Position numbers and translations under genes: made by a program. This document shows positions 17,922 through 27,839 of a stretch of 64,000 bases of DNA, piece after piece (the stretch's first letter is position 1; each line of letters starts with the position of its first letter). The DNA lies in the NCBI RefSeq assembly GCF_900128495.1, contig NZ_LT635801.1, positions 3,552,099 through 3,616,098 of the forward strand, in the 5' to 3' direction. The notes below the pieces were generated by a model, which searched no databases, had not been told where the DNA came from, and saw nothing but the letters and a program-made list of their open reading frames with translations. This DNA comes from Bacteroides ilei. GTDB taxonomy: Bacteria; Bacteroidota; Bacteroidia; Bacteroidales; Bacteroidaceae.

Positions 17922-18438
17922 GAAATATTGGAAAATAGCATCTTTGTTGTCGGTAACGATGGTTATGCTGGTGGCTTGTACAATATCCTATAAGTTCAAC
18001 GGGGCATCCATCAATTATGATAAAGTGAAAACCATTTCATTCGAGAATTTCCCGAACCGTTCATCTGCTTTCGTGTGGGGTCCGATGGAATCGATGTTCA
18101 ATACGGCCTTGCAGGATATCTTTATGCGCCAGACCCGTCTGAAACAGGTACGGCAGAATGGTGATTTGGAGTTATCTGGACAGATTGTGAATTATGATGC
18201 CTATAACAAAGGTGTGGGTTCGGACGGTTATTCAACGATGGTTGAATTACGTATGACTGTCAGTGTGAACTTTGTGAATAATTCGAACCATTCGGAAGAT
18301 TTTACTGATAAACAGTTCTCGGCGAGCAGGGAATATCAGTCGTCTTTGCAGCTTTCATCGGTACAGGAAGAGTTGGTTGATCAGATGATCGATGAAATAG
18401 TGGACCAGATCTTTAATGCAACAGTAGCCAACTGGTAA
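17908..18438 (+). CDS. lptE: LptE-like LPS-assembly lipoprotein
   Basis: A 176-residue lipoprotein with signal and lipobox MLVAC. It matches the Bacteroidetes LptE type: the start of the mature part is YKFNGASINYDKVKTISFENF, and the body is one alpha/beta domain. LptE plugs the LptD barrel in the outer membrane and helps deliver lipopolysaccharide to the surface. The gene begins inside the 3' end of the sigma-54 activator and is followed after 12 bases by a TPR-like gene and then secG. Confidence 0.85.
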   Translation: MGLIKKYWKIASLLSVTMVMLVACTISYKFNGASINYDKVKTISFENFPNRSSAFVWGPMESMFNTALQDIFMRQTRLKQVRQNGDLELSGQIVNYDAYNKGVGSDGYSTMVELRMTVSVNFVNNSNHSEDFTDKQFSASREYQSSLQLSSVQEELVDQMIDEIVDQIFNATVANW

Positions 18439-18450
18439 TTTGAAGGTGCC

Positions 18451-19215
18451 ATGATACAGCAGCGTTTATTGGAATGGATCCGGCATCCGGAATTATTGGA
18501 TAAGGAAAGTCTGCATGCATTGAGGGAACTATTAGCTCGTTATCCTTATTTTCAGACTGCCCGTCTGCTTTATCTGAAGAATTTGTTTTTGATACAGGAC
18601 ACTGATTTCAAGAAGGAATTAAGGAAAAGTGCTCTTTATGTCGCAGATTTGAGTATGCTTTTCTATTATATTGAAGGGGAACGTTTTGCCATAAAGAAGC
18701 ACCCTTCGGCCGAAAGGAAGGAAAGGGTGTCCGATACTGACCGTACTCTGGACTTGATAGACCGTTTTCTTTCGGATATGCCAGACTGTCCGGATGAGGA
18801 TAAATTACCGGTCCAGGCAGATGTGAATGTGGACTATACCTCAATACTTATGGAGGAAGATACTTCTGTGCCTGGTGATGTACCGCCTTTGAAGGGTCAG
18901 GAGCTGATAGATAACTTTATTGAACGTGATAAAGGGGTCGGTAAGAGTATGGATGCCGTCACGCTGCCTGATTCTCGACAGGATTATGTGGAAGATACCC
19001 GGTCGGAGGAGGAAACGGACGAGACCGAAGAAGAAGATTCCGATGAGCGGTATTTTACGGAAACCTTGGCTAAAATTTATGTGAAACAGAAGAGATATGA
19101 CAAGGCTCTTGAAATAATTAAAAAATTAAATTTGAAATATCCAAAAAAAAATACTTATTTTGCAGACCAAATTAGATTTTTGGAAAAACTGATTATTAAC
19201 GCTAAATCAAAATAA
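18451..19215 (+). CDS. TPR-like protein of unknown function
   Basis: A 254-residue, highly charged protein. The N-terminal 75 residues are helical (QQRLLEWIRHPELLD, then ELLARYPYFQTARLLYLKNL). A long acidic, probably disordered stretch (about 95-205, rich in Glu and Asp) follows. A C-terminal helical pair FTETLAKIYVKQKRYDKALEI looks like one tetratricopeptide repeat. No signal peptide is visible. It is conserved, as far as I recall, between lptE and secG in related genomes, which suggests an envelope-biogenesis role, but I cannot name one. Confidence 0.75.
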   Translation: MIQQRLLEWIRHPELLDKESLHALRELLARYPYFQTARLLYLKNLFLIQDTDFKKELRKSALYVADLSMLFYYIEGERFAIKKHPSAERKERVSDTDRTLDLIDRFLSDMPDCPDEDKLPVQADVNVDYTSILMEEDTSVPGDVPPLKGQELIDNFIERDKGVGKSMDAVTLPDSRQDYVEDTRSEEETDETEEEDSDERYFTETLAKIYVKQKRYDKALEIIKKLNLKYPKKNTYFADQIRFLEKLIINAKSK

Positions 19216-19221
19216 GAGAAA

Positions 19222-19590
19222 ATGATTTATTATTTATTTGTAGGATTAATGGTACTTGCAGCTGTATTGATGTGCTTTGTAGTATTGATACAGAACTCTA
19301 AGGGAGGAGGTCTTTCTTCCAGTTTTGCAGCTTCAAACCAGATTATGGGAGTTCGGAAGACAACCGATTTTATTGAAAAACTGACTTGGGGTCTGGCTAT
19401 TTTTATGGTTGTAGTAAGTATAGCTACGGCGTACGTGATTCCAAAGGCTGCAGAAGATTCGTCTGTTATTTTAGATCAGGCCGTAAAGGAACAGAAAACG
19501 AACCCGTTGAACGCTCCTGCCGGTTTTGCTGCTCCACAAGCTGGTGAAACGACAACTCCGTCAACAACCGATTCAACTTCTGCCAAATAA
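19222..19590 (+). CDS. secG: Preprotein translocase subunit SecG
   Basis: A 122-residue protein with two membrane helices (residues about 2-22 and 55-75) joined by the typical SecG loop VLIQNSKGGGLSSSF. A low-complexity Pro/Thr/Ser tail extends past the family core, as in other Bacteroidetes SecG proteins. It assists SecYEG-mediated export. It is the last gene of the sigma-54 activator-lptE-TPR-secG run and is followed by a strong terminator. Confidence 0.93.
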   Translation: MIYYLFVGLMVLAAVLMCFVVLIQNSKGGGLSSSFAASNQIMGVRKTTDFIEKLTWGLAIFMVVVSIATAYVIPKAAEDSSVILDQAVKEQKTNPLNAPAGFAAPQAGETTTPSTTDSTSAK

Positions 19591-19622
19591 TCCGGTAATT
19601 TTAATCGTTCAAGATATTATAG

Positions 19623-19656
19623 AAATGGCTTTCCACTTATGGAAAGCCATTTTTTT
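19623..19656 (+). terminator. Rho-independent terminator after secG
   Basis: A 12-bp perfect stem (AAATGGCTTTCC / GGAAAGCCATTT), a 6-base loop and a T run. Confidence 0.85.
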
Positions 19657-19692
19657 GTAATTGGGAATTGGGGAGGTTACGCATAATGATAT

Positions 19693-19731
19693 AAAAAAGG
19701 CCATCCCGTCAATACGGGACAGCCCTTTTAT
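19693..19731 (-). terminator. Terminator of the rubrerythrin gene
   Basis: On the minus strand an AAAAGGGCTGTCCCGT stem pairs with ACGGGATGGCCTTTT across a 4-base loop with one bulged position and a T-rich tail. It is placed back to back with the secG terminator. Confidence 0.75.
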
Positions 19732-19755
19732 AAGATTTTTTGCTTACGCCAGTAA

Positions 19756-20307
19756 TTATTTCTTGAAATATCTGTTGTACAGACCTTCGAAACCTTTACC
19801 ATGACGTGCTTCGTCTTTAGCCATTTCGTGAACTGTATCATGGATAGCATCCAGATTCAGCTGTTTAGCACGAGTTGCGATACGTTTCTTGTCTTCGCAT
19901 GCACCACATTCGGCATTCATACGTTTTTCAAGGTTAGTCTTGGTATCCCATACACAGTCGCCCAGCAATTCAGCGAATTTTGAAGCGTGTTCAGCTTCTT
20001 CCCATGCATAGCGTTTGAAAGCCTCTGCTACTTCTGGATAGCCTTCGCGGTCTGCCTGACGGCTCATAGCCAGATACATACCGACTTCTGTACATTCACC
20101 CATGAAGTGATTGTTCAGGTCCTTGATCATTTCTTCGTCACAACCTTTTGCTACGCCGATTACATGTTCGTCAACGAACTGGAGACCGTCAACAGTTTCT
20201 TCCAATTCTTTGAATTTAGAAGCTGGAGCTTTACATAACGGACACTTTTCAGGAGCTGTTTCACCTTCATAAATGTAACCACAAACAGTACAGATAAATT
20301 TTTTCAT
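19756..20307 (-). CDS. Reverse rubrerythrin (rubredoxin-ferritin-like peroxidase)
   Basis: A 183-residue non-haem iron peroxidase that reduces hydrogen peroxide in anaerobes. The rubredoxin domain comes first (C6-x2-C9 and C22-x2-C25) and the ferritin-like diiron domain follows, with carboxylate motifs [23 protein letters not shown] and [10 protein letters not shown]. This is the order of 'reverse' rubrerythrins, opposite to the classical form. It is divergent from nothing and follows the PerR-like regulator gene on the same strand, 62 bases apart, with an inverted repeat in the gap. Peroxide control by that regulator is likely. Confidence 0.9.
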   Translation of the reverse strand: MKKFICTVCGYIYEGETAPEKCPLCKAPASKFKELEETVDGLQFVDEHVIGVAKGCDEEMIKDLNNHFMGECTEVGMYLAMSRQADREGYPEVAEAFKRYAWEEAEHASKFAELLGDCVWDTKTNLEKRMNAECGACEDKKRIATRAKQLNLDAIHDTVHEMAKDEARHGKGFEGLYNRYFKK

Positions 20308-20324
20308 GATTGTTAAAGTTTAAG

Positions 20325-20344
20325 TTATTAGTATATATTAATAA
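20325..20344. promoter_or_regulatory. AT-rich palindrome upstream of the rubrerythrin gene
   Basis: TTATTA and TAATAA are perfect inverted arms around an 8-base AT centre, 18-37 bases upstream of the rubrerythrin start. It is a possible operator for the Fur-family protein, but AT-rich palindromes arise easily by chance. Confidence 0.3.
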
Positions 20345-20369
20345 ATTATATAAGCACAAGGCTTAAGTT

Positions 20370-20786
20370 CTAGTTGTTGTTCTTTGTCTGACATTCGGGG
20401 CAGATACCTTTATAATAATGGTGGATTTCATCAATAGTGAATCCGTTGTCTGCCAGTGTGCCGGCTTTCTTTTCTTCCTCTTGGATGGGAATATCATAGA
20501 TCTTTCCACAAGCCTTACACTGGAAATGTGCATGTGTGCTTAAATCACCGTCGAAACATGCGTTCCGTTCGTCTATCGTAAGCATGCGGGCAGCCCCATG
20601 TTCAATAAACAGTTTCAGTGTATTGTAGACTGTAGTTTTCGAGAGGGTAGGGATATCTTTGCATAAGGCAAGGTAAATCTCATCTATGCACGGATGAGTC
20701 TTGTGCTTCAGCAAGTAATCCATAATGGCAATGCGTTGAACGGATGGCTTGATATTAAAACTTAGCAAGTATTCGTAAACGTTCAT
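20370..20786 (-). CDS. perR: Fur-family transcriptional regulator, PerR-like
   Basis: A 138-residue Fur-fold repressor: N-terminal winged helix (PSVQRIAIMDYLL, then LSKTTVYNTLKLF for the recognition helix) and a C-terminal dimer domain. The structural zinc site is C90-x2-C93 and C129-x2-C132. Regulatory-metal residues line up with those of PerR (H31 in HPCIDEIY, and the THAHF run). Its neighbour is a peroxide-reducing rubrerythrin, and a PerR-box-like palindrome lies just upstream of its own start, which supports peroxide sensing and self-control. An iron-responsive Fur role cannot be excluded. Confidence 0.85.
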   Translation of the reverse strand: MNVYEYLLSFNIKPSVQRIAIMDYLLKHKTHPCIDEIYLALCKDIPTLSKTTVYNTLKLFIEHGAARMLTIDERNACFDGDLSTHAHFQCKACGKIYDIPIQEEEKKAGTLADNGFTIDEIHHYYKGICPECQTKNNN

Positions 20787-20803
20787 TTTAGTCTTATATA
20801 TAT

Positions 20804-20818
20804 TTGTAATTGTTACAA
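20804..20818. promoter_or_regulatory. PerR-box-like operator upstream of perR
   Basis: TTGTAATTGTTACAA is a 6-3-6 palindrome that matches 11 of the 14 defined positions of the Bacillus PerR box (TTATAATnATTATAA). It lies 18 bases before the start codon and downstream of the -7 element, consistent with self-repression. Confidence 0.55.
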
Positions 20819-20832
20819 TTTTAATTCAAAGG

Positions 20833-20862
20833 CAAAGATATAAACTTTTCTTTAAATCCAAA
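20833..20862 (-). promoter_or_regulatory. Promoter of perR
   Basis: On the minus strand TTTG (20862-20859), 18 bases, then TATCTTTG (20840-20833) give a -33/-7 pair. The predicted transcript starts just upstream of the palindrome at 20804-20818. Confidence 0.6.
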
Positions 20863-20901
20863 ACATAAATCACTTTTTTTAGGTCGGAATTTAATATTGT
20901 T

Positions 20902-20909
20902 TATCTTTG
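20902..20909 (+). promoter_or_regulatory. -7 element of the nadE promoter
   Basis: TATCTTTG lies 24 bases before the preferred ATG; no clear -33 element. Confidence 0.5.
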
Positions 20910-20932
20910 CATCTGTTATATAAACAGTGAAT

Positions 20933-22864
20933 ATGAAATATGGTTTTGTGAAAGTGGCCGCCGCCGTACCTGCATTGAAGGTGGCCGACTGTCAGTTCAA
21001 TGTCTGTGAGACTGAGAAATTGATTGTTGAAGCTGAAAATAAGGGAGTGCAGATAGTGGTGTTCCCTGAGTTGAATATAACGGGTTATTCCTGTGGTGAT
21101 CTTTTTGCCCAAAATTTGTTGCTTGAACAGGCAGAGATGTCTTTGATGCAACTGTTGCAGAATACCCGCCAGCTGGATATCATTTCCATTATAGGTATAC
21201 CGCTACGGGTAAGTTCCATGCTGTTTAATTGTGCTGTAGTGTTCCAGAGGGGCAAGATTCTGGCTGCTGTACCTAAAACTTATCTGCCTAATTATAAGGA
21301 ATTCTATGAGAAGCGCTGGTTTGCTCCGGCCACGTCTTTATCGGAGGGTGTAACGGCACGTTTCTGTGGCCAGCAGGTGCCGGTAGGGACGGATGTGCTG
21401 TTTGAATCGGCCGATTTGTGTTTCGGTATAGAATTGTGTGAGGATGTATGGGCTCCGGTTCCTCCCAGCTCTGCCTTGGCGTTGAAGGGTGCCGAAGTTA
21501 TATTTAATCTGTCGGCCGATACGGAGAATATCGGCAAGCACCAATACCTCCGTTCGTTGTTGGCCCAGCAGTCGGCACGTTGTCTGGCCGGATATGTCTT
21601 TTCTTCCTGCGGCTTCGGTGAATCGACTACCGATGTGGTGTTTGCCGGAAACGGGTTGATTTATGAAAACGGTATTCTGCTGGCTGCATCCGAACGCTTC
21701 TCGTTCAGTGAACAGCTGGTGGTGAGTGAAATAGATGTAGAGCGTCTGCGTACGGAACGTATCGTGAATACGACGTTTTCTGAGAGTATACGCAATTTCA
21801 AGGGTGGTGAAACGGTGAGGATTCCGGTAGATCTTTGTTCGGAGAAGGATACTGTATTGACGCGTCCGGTGGAGCCACATCCGTTTGTTCCGTGCGGAGG
21901 GCAATTGCTCGACGACCGTTGTGAGGAGATTTTCTCTATTCAGGTGGCCGGTCTTGCCAAGCGTTTGGTGCATACCCATGCCAGTAAAGTGGTGGTAGGT
22001 ATTTCCGGCGGGTTGGATTCTACGCTGGCATTGCTTGTCTGTGTGAAGACTTTCGACAAGTTGGGGCTTTCACGTGAGGGTATAGTAGGTATAACTATGC
22101 CTGGTTTCGGTACCACCGACCGTACTTATCATAATGCTTTAAGCTTGATGAAGTCCCTGCAGGTTACTACGCTTGAAATTCCGATACGTGAGGCTTGTAT
22201 CCAACACTTCAAGGATATCGGTCAGGATATGGCTGTGCATGATGTAACATATGAGAACGGACAGGCACGTGAACGTACCCAGATTCTGATGGATTATGCA
22301 AACAAGACAGGAGGTCTGGTGATAGGTACGGGCGACTTGTCTGAACTGGCTCTGGGATGGGCCACCTATAACGGCGACCACATGTCGATGTATGCGGTGA
22401 ACACCAGTATTCCGAAGACATTGGTCCGTTACCTGGTCAATTGGGTGGCGATGACAGGAGTGGACGAGGAGTCGCGTGCCACTTTGCTTGATATCATTGA
22501 TACCCCCATTAGTCCGGAACTGATTCCTGCCGACGAGAACGGGAATATCAAGCAGAAGACGGAAGATCTGGTAGGTCCGTATGAGCTTCATGATTTTTTT
22601 CTGTATCATTTTATGCGTTACGGTTCGCGTCCTGCCAAGATTTATTATCTGGCTCAGATTGCCTTTAAGGGTATGTATGATGATGCTACCATCAAGAAAT
22701 GGCTGGTCAATTTCTGCCGCCGTTTCTTTAACCAGCAGTTCAAACGTTCCTGTTTGCCCGACGGACCGAAAGTGGGGTCTGTTTCCTTAAGTCCCCGTGG
22801 TGACTGGCGTATGCCTAGCGATGCCAGTTCTGCATTATGGCTGCAGGAGTGTGAACAGCTGTAA
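20933..22864 (+). CDS. nadE: Glutamine-dependent NAD+ synthetase
   Basis: Makes NAD+ from deamido-NAD+, ATP and glutamine, the last step of NAD synthesis. The N-terminal nitrilase-type glutaminase domain shows its triad in VFPELNITGYS (Glu), LPNYKEFYEKRWF (Lys) and IELCEDVW (Cys). The C-terminal synthetase domain carries the PP-loop GISGGLDSTLALL, and also GTGDLSELALGW and PADENGNIKQKTED. The ATG at 20933 is preferred to an in-frame GTG six bases upstream. The total of about 643 aa is normal for the fused, ammonia-channelling form. A hairpin terminator follows. Confidence 0.95.
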   Translation: MKYGFVKVAAAVPALKVADCQFNVCETEKLIVEAENKGVQIVVFPELNITGYSCGDLFAQNLLLEQAEMSLMQLLQNTRQLDIISIIGIPLRVSSMLFNCAVVFQRGKILAAVPKTYLPNYKEFYEKRWFAPATSLSEGVTARFCGQQVPVGTDVLFESADLCFGIELCEDVWAPVPPSSALALKGAEVIFNLSADTENIGKHQYLRSLLAQQSARCLAGYVFSSCGFGESTTDVVFAGNGLIYENGILLAASERFSFSEQLVVSEIDVERLRTERIVNTTFSESIRNFKGGETVRIPVDLCSEKDTVLTRPVEPHPFVPCGGQLLDDRCEEIFSIQVAGLAKRLVHTHASKVVVGISGGLDSTLALLVCVKTFDKLGLSREGIVGITMPGFGTTDRTYHNALSLMKSLQVTTLEIPIREACIQHFKDIGQDMAVHDVTYENGQARERTQILMDYANKTGGLVIGTGDLSELALGWATYNGDHMSMYAVNTSIPKTLVRYLVNWVAMTGVDEESRATLLDIIDTPISPELIPADENGNIKQKTEDLVGPYELHDFFLYHFMRYGSRPAKIYYLAQIAFKGMYDDATIKKWLVNFCRRFFNQQFKRSCLPDGPKVGSVSLSPRGDWRMPSDASSALWLQECEQL

Positions 22865-22902
22865 TTTCTAGGATAGAAAGATGATATGGCTATAAATTTA
22901 TT

Positions 22903-22949
22903 AGCCTGTCCGGACTTGTCGTTTCGACGGGGTCGGACAGGCTTTTTTG
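22903..22949. terminator. Terminator between nadE and the convergent aminotransferase gene
   Basis: A 10-bp perfect stem (AGCCTGTCCG / CGGACAGGCT) with a 21-base, partly self-complementary loop is followed by six T on the plus strand. Confidence 0.75.
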
Positions 22950-22956
22950 TTATTCT

Positions 22957-24096
22957 TTATTTGTGAAGTTGCAGGAAGTTTTCAATCCGTGCCATTCCTT
23001 CCTCTATATTTTCAAGCGAGTTAGCGTAGGAGAAGCGCAGACACCCTTCTCCCTGACTTCCGAAATCGACTCCCGGAGTTACACCTACATGAGCCTTTTC
23101 AAGAAGTTCGAACGCAAACTTGTAGGAATCGTCCGTATAGGCAGATGCATCAGTAAAGATATAGAAGGCTCCCTGCGGTTCGGATATAGGGGGCAAGCCT
23201 ATTTCTGTCAGGCGACGGAGCATGTAGCGGCGGCGTTCATCATAGACTGTTCTCATCTGTTCCACTGCCGGATTACCTTCTTTCAATGCGGCGGTTCCAG
23301 CTTTCTGGGCTACACTCGGAGCGCATATGGAAAAATTCTGTGACATGATCTGTAATGTCCGGACATATTCTTTCGGGGCTATTACATATCCCAGGCGTGC
23401 GCCGGTCATGGCATAACGTTTGGAGAATCCGTTCAGGACGAATGCCTTGTCGGTATATTCCAGAATGGAATGTGCACGGCCTTCATAAACCAGTCCGTGA
23501 TAGATCTCATCCGATATGACCGGGACTGGAAGTCCTGCTATTTCCTTAAGGGTTTCTTCCGGTAGGACGGCGCCTGTAGGATTCATCGGTGAATTGATGA
23601 TAAGGGCGCGTGTTCGGGATGTGATTGCAGATTTAATTTTTTCGACATCGAAACGGAACTGGTTTTCCTTGTTCAGATTCACTTGAATAGGGACGGCTCC
23701 GGCAGCTTCGATGAAATTATGGTAGCAGGCATATCCCGGGTTGGTAATGATTGCTTCCGAGCTTGGTTCGCACAGCATGAGCATCAACATGAGCAGTGCG
23801 GGTGAGGTACCGCTGGTTACTATGATCTGTTCGGGCGATATCGTTACTCCATATTCATTCTGATAGAAACGGGATATTGCTTCCCTGAGTTCAAAGGCTC
23901 CCTGAGAATGGGTATAATGGGTATAGCCTTCACTGTATGCCTGTTGGGCTGCCAGGCGGGCACATGCCGGAATGTCAAAATCAGGTTCTCCAACTTCCAG
24001 ATGAATAATGTCTATACCCTCTCTTTGAAGGGCATTTGCCCTTTCCAGTACGTCCATTACGAGGAAGGGTGTAAGCTTTTCGATATTTTTGTTCAT
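22957..24096 (-). CDS. Class I/II pyridoxal-phosphate aminotransferase
   Basis: A 379-residue fold-type I PLP enzyme. The cofactor Lys is in FVLNGFSKRYAMTGARLGYV. Other anchors are TSGTSPALLMLM, INSPMNPTG, PVISDEIYHGL and the C-terminal Arg in CLRFSYANS, which binds the substrate carboxylate. It resembles aspartate/aromatic aminotransferases, but the substrate is not determined. The start at 24096 (MNKNIEKLTPFLVMDV) fits the family; a longer frame would run back into thiF. It begins 55 bases after the thiF stop and probably shares its transcript. Confidence 0.88.
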   Translation of the reverse strand: MNKNIEKLTPFLVMDVLERANALQREGIDIIHLEVGEPDFDIPACARLAAQQAYSEGYTHYTHSQGAFELREAISRFYQNEYGVTISPEQIIVTSGTSPALLMLMLMLCEPSSEAIITNPGYACYHNFIEAAGAVPIQVNLNKENQFRFDVEKIKSAITSRTRALIINSPMNPTGAVLPEETLKEIAGLPVPVISDEIYHGLVYEGRAHSILEYTDKAFVLNGFSKRYAMTGARLGYVIAPKEYVRTLQIMSQNFSICAPSVAQKAGTAALKEGNPAVEQMRTVYDERRRYMLRRLTEIGLPPISEPQGAFYIFTDASAYTDDSYKFAFELLEKAHVGVTPGVDFGSQGEGCLRFSYANSLENIEEGMARIENFLQLHK

Positions 24097-24151
24097 GTCT
24101 TTGACTTGTTTGGCCACAAAGTTATTCAATTTTATCCTTTTGACGGATGTT

Positions 24152-24844
24152 TTATAGTTGTATGATAAAACTTTCCATAGTCCGTAAATCAATTTGCCAC
24201 AGTTTTCCGGCAAGCACTTCACCGTATCCGGTTATAATCTTGATCACTTCATTGGCTTCGGCACATCCTACTATTCCTGGTGTAACTCCCATTACGCCTT
24301 TAGGAGGGAGTGGCATGCCTTGGGTTTCTGTTTCCGGAAGAAAATCATGGTAGCTTTTCCCGCCTTTGTAGTTGAATACGGATACCTGTCCGTCGAAAGC
24401 CCGTATGGCTCCGTATACATATACTTTATCCAGTTCCTTGCAAGTCTTGTCAATCAGGTAGCGTGTTTCGAAATTGTCACAGCCGTCTACTACAATGTCA
24501 TACGCTGAAATCAGTTCCTTGGCGTTTTCTACTGTGAGCCGGGTGGGGTAGGCTATGATATGTACGTTGCGGTTCAGTGCACTTAATCGTTTCTGGGCCT
24601 GTGTTGCTTTGGGCAGTCCTAATTCCGGTTCGGAATAGAGGACTTGGCGTTGCAGGTTCGTTTCACTCACTACATCATCGTCTACCAAGCCTATAGTTCC
24701 TACACCGGCTCCGGTAAGATACAGGGCGATGGGAGAACCCAGTCCGCCTACACCTACAATCAGTACGCTGGCTTGGCCGAGTTTTTTCTGTCCTTCTTCC
24801 CCTATTTCAGGGAGCATGGTCTGGCGGCTATATCGTTCGTTCAT
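24152..24844 (-). CDS. thiF: ThiF/MoeB-type adenylyltransferase
   Basis: A 230-residue E1-like enzyme that adenylates the C-terminal glycine of ThiS for sulfur transfer. The nucleotide site is VLIVGVGGLGSPIALYL, and other signatures are DDDVVSETNLQRQ, VVDGCDNFETRYLID, the Cys in DKTCKEL and VMGVTPGIVGC. The start MNERYSRQTMLPEIG is the family start. The two C-x2-C zinc pairs found in E. coli ThiF and MoeB are absent: the expected region reads METQGMPLPPKG-like sequence without Cys pairs. It lies after the thiH terminator, so its expression relative to the operon may be reduced or need read-through. Confidence 0.88.
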   Translation of the reverse strand: MNERYSRQTMLPEIGEEGQKKLGQASVLIVGVGGLGSPIALYLTGAGVGTIGLVDDDVVSETNLQRQVLYSEPELGLPKATQAQKRLSALNRNVHIIAYPTRLTVENAKELISAYDIVVDGCDNFETRYLIDKTCKELDKVYVYGAIRAFDGQVSVFNYKGGKSYHDFLPETETQGMPLPPKGVMGVTPGIVGCAEANEVIKIITGYGEVLAGKLWQIDLRTMESFIIQL

Positions 24845-24884
24845 AGTCAATGTCCTTAAATATGTGGAAATATTATCAGAAAAA

Positions 24885-24913
24885 GAAAGCCGGGTCCGAA
24901 AAGCCCGGCTTTC
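24885..24913 (-). terminator. Intrinsic terminator after thiH, before thiF
   Basis: A 10-bp perfect stem (GAAAGCCGGG / CCCGGCTTTC) with a 9-base loop, followed on the minus strand by a T run. It lies inside the gene order thiH-thiF. Confidence 0.8.
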
Positions 24914-24948
24914 AATATGTCTGTTTTGGTTGTTTTTGTCCGTTTCCT

Positions 24949-26085
24949 TTATGCCTGGTGTGCAGTGGCGTAACCGTCGAAGGAGGCATCCCAGTCTTTC
25001 CATACCGGTTCACGTCCTATGGCTTTCAAGGCATTCTCTACTTCAACGGCGGTACGTTCGTCGCTTACGTGGAACTGCTCCAGTGCCTGCGGATAGGTAA
25101 AATATCCACCCGGTTCGGTCTTGCTTTCGGCACTCATGGTAGTTACTCCCAGCGTAGCCATATGGTCACGGATGTATGCCGGTTCACGTGTGGAATAAGA
25201 GATATCCACATCATGGTCAAAGATACGCATGGCAAATGTAGCCAGTGCCAGTTCCTTGTCGCTCATGATCACATTGGGTTGGAAACCTTCGTTTTCTGCC
25301 GGACGCATACGGGGGAAATTCACGCTGTACTTGGTTTTCCAGTAATGTTTCTGCAGATAACGCAGATGGTATGCCATCATGGTGACATCTGTACGCCAGT
25401 CTTCCAGCCCGATAAGTACTCCCATTCCGATTGAGTGTACTCCGGCCTGTCCCATACGGTCGAAACCGTTGACACGCCATTCGAATTTAGATTTCATGCC
25501 ACGCGGGTGGTATATTTTGTAACGGGCTTTGTTATAGGTTTCCTGGAAACAGATCACACCGTTCAGTCCGTGTTTTACTAGTTCGGCATATTCTTCAGTC
25601 TTCAATGGCATGACTTCAATCTTCAGGTTCGAGAAGTATGGCTTTGCCAGATCGAGTGCCTTTGCCAGATAGGGGACACCAGCTTTGGCAGGGTTCTCTC
25701 CGGTCACGATCAGCAGATTCTCGAACGGAGCCAGTTTCTTGATAGCCTTGTATTCATTCTCTATCTCTTCGGGGGTCAGGATGGTACGTGCCATCGGGTT
25801 GCTGATGTGGAAGCCACAATACACGCACGAGTTGGTGCATGAGTTGGTAAGGTAGAGTGGGATGAACATTGAAATGGTTTTCCCGAAACGCTCCTCAGTA
25901 TATTTACGGCTCAGCTGGGCCATCGGTTCAAGGTGTTTTTCGGCAGCGGGTGAGATAAGTGCCATAAAGTCGTCTACATCACAATGTGATTTGCCCAGTG
26001 CCCGGAGCACATCGGCTTCCGTCTTGGAGTAGATGGCTTTGGTCGTCTCCTCCCAGCTTATTTTTTCCAATTCGTCTGAAAACAT
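24949..26085 (-). CDS. thiH: 2-Iminoacetate synthase ThiH
   Basis: A radical-SAM tyrosine lyase that cleaves tyrosine to dehydroglycine for thiazole formation. The cluster motif is C83-x3-C87-x2-C90 (CTNSCVYC), followed by the family segments GFHISNPMAR, VTGENPAKAG and ETYNKARYKIYHPRG. Length 378 aa fits ThiH. Use of ThiH rather than glycine oxidase (ThiO) is expected for an anaerobe. It follows thiC by 38 bases in the riboswitch-controlled operon. Confidence 0.95.
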   Translation of the reverse strand: MFSDELEKISWEETTKAIYSKTEADVLRALGKSHCDVDDFMALISPAAEKHLEPMAQLSRKYTEERFGKTISMFIPLYLTNSCTNSCVYCGFHISNPMARTILTPEEIENEYKAIKKLAPFENLLIVTGENPAKAGVPYLAKALDLAKPYFSNLKIEVMPLKTEEYAELVKHGLNGVICFQETYNKARYKIYHPRGMKSKFEWRVNGFDRMGQAGVHSIGMGVLIGLEDWRTDVTMMAYHLRYLQKHYWKTKYSVNFPRMRPAENEGFQPNVIMSDKELALATFAMRIFDHDVDISYSTREPAYIRDHMATLGVTTMSAESKTEPGGYFTYPQALEQFHVSDERTAVEVENALKAIGREPVWKDWDASFDGYATAHQA

Positions 26086-26123
26086 AATATATTAATGTTT
26101 AATGGTTCTGTATTTGCCTTTGG

Positions 26124-27839
<1,716 letters not shown>

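Noticed and set aside
20325..20344. Firm call of a PerR operator before rubrerythrin
   Set aside because: The arms are only six AT-only bases with an 8-base centre; it is kept only as a low-confidence site.
24097..24222. Longer N-terminus for the aminotransferase
   Set aside because: It overlaps the 3' end of thiF, while family homology and length start at 24096.
24152..24844. ThiF-like E1 enzyme as part of a bacterial ubiquitin-like defence system
   Set aside because: The gene order thiS-E-G-C-H-F under a TPP riboswitch explains it as thiamine synthesis.
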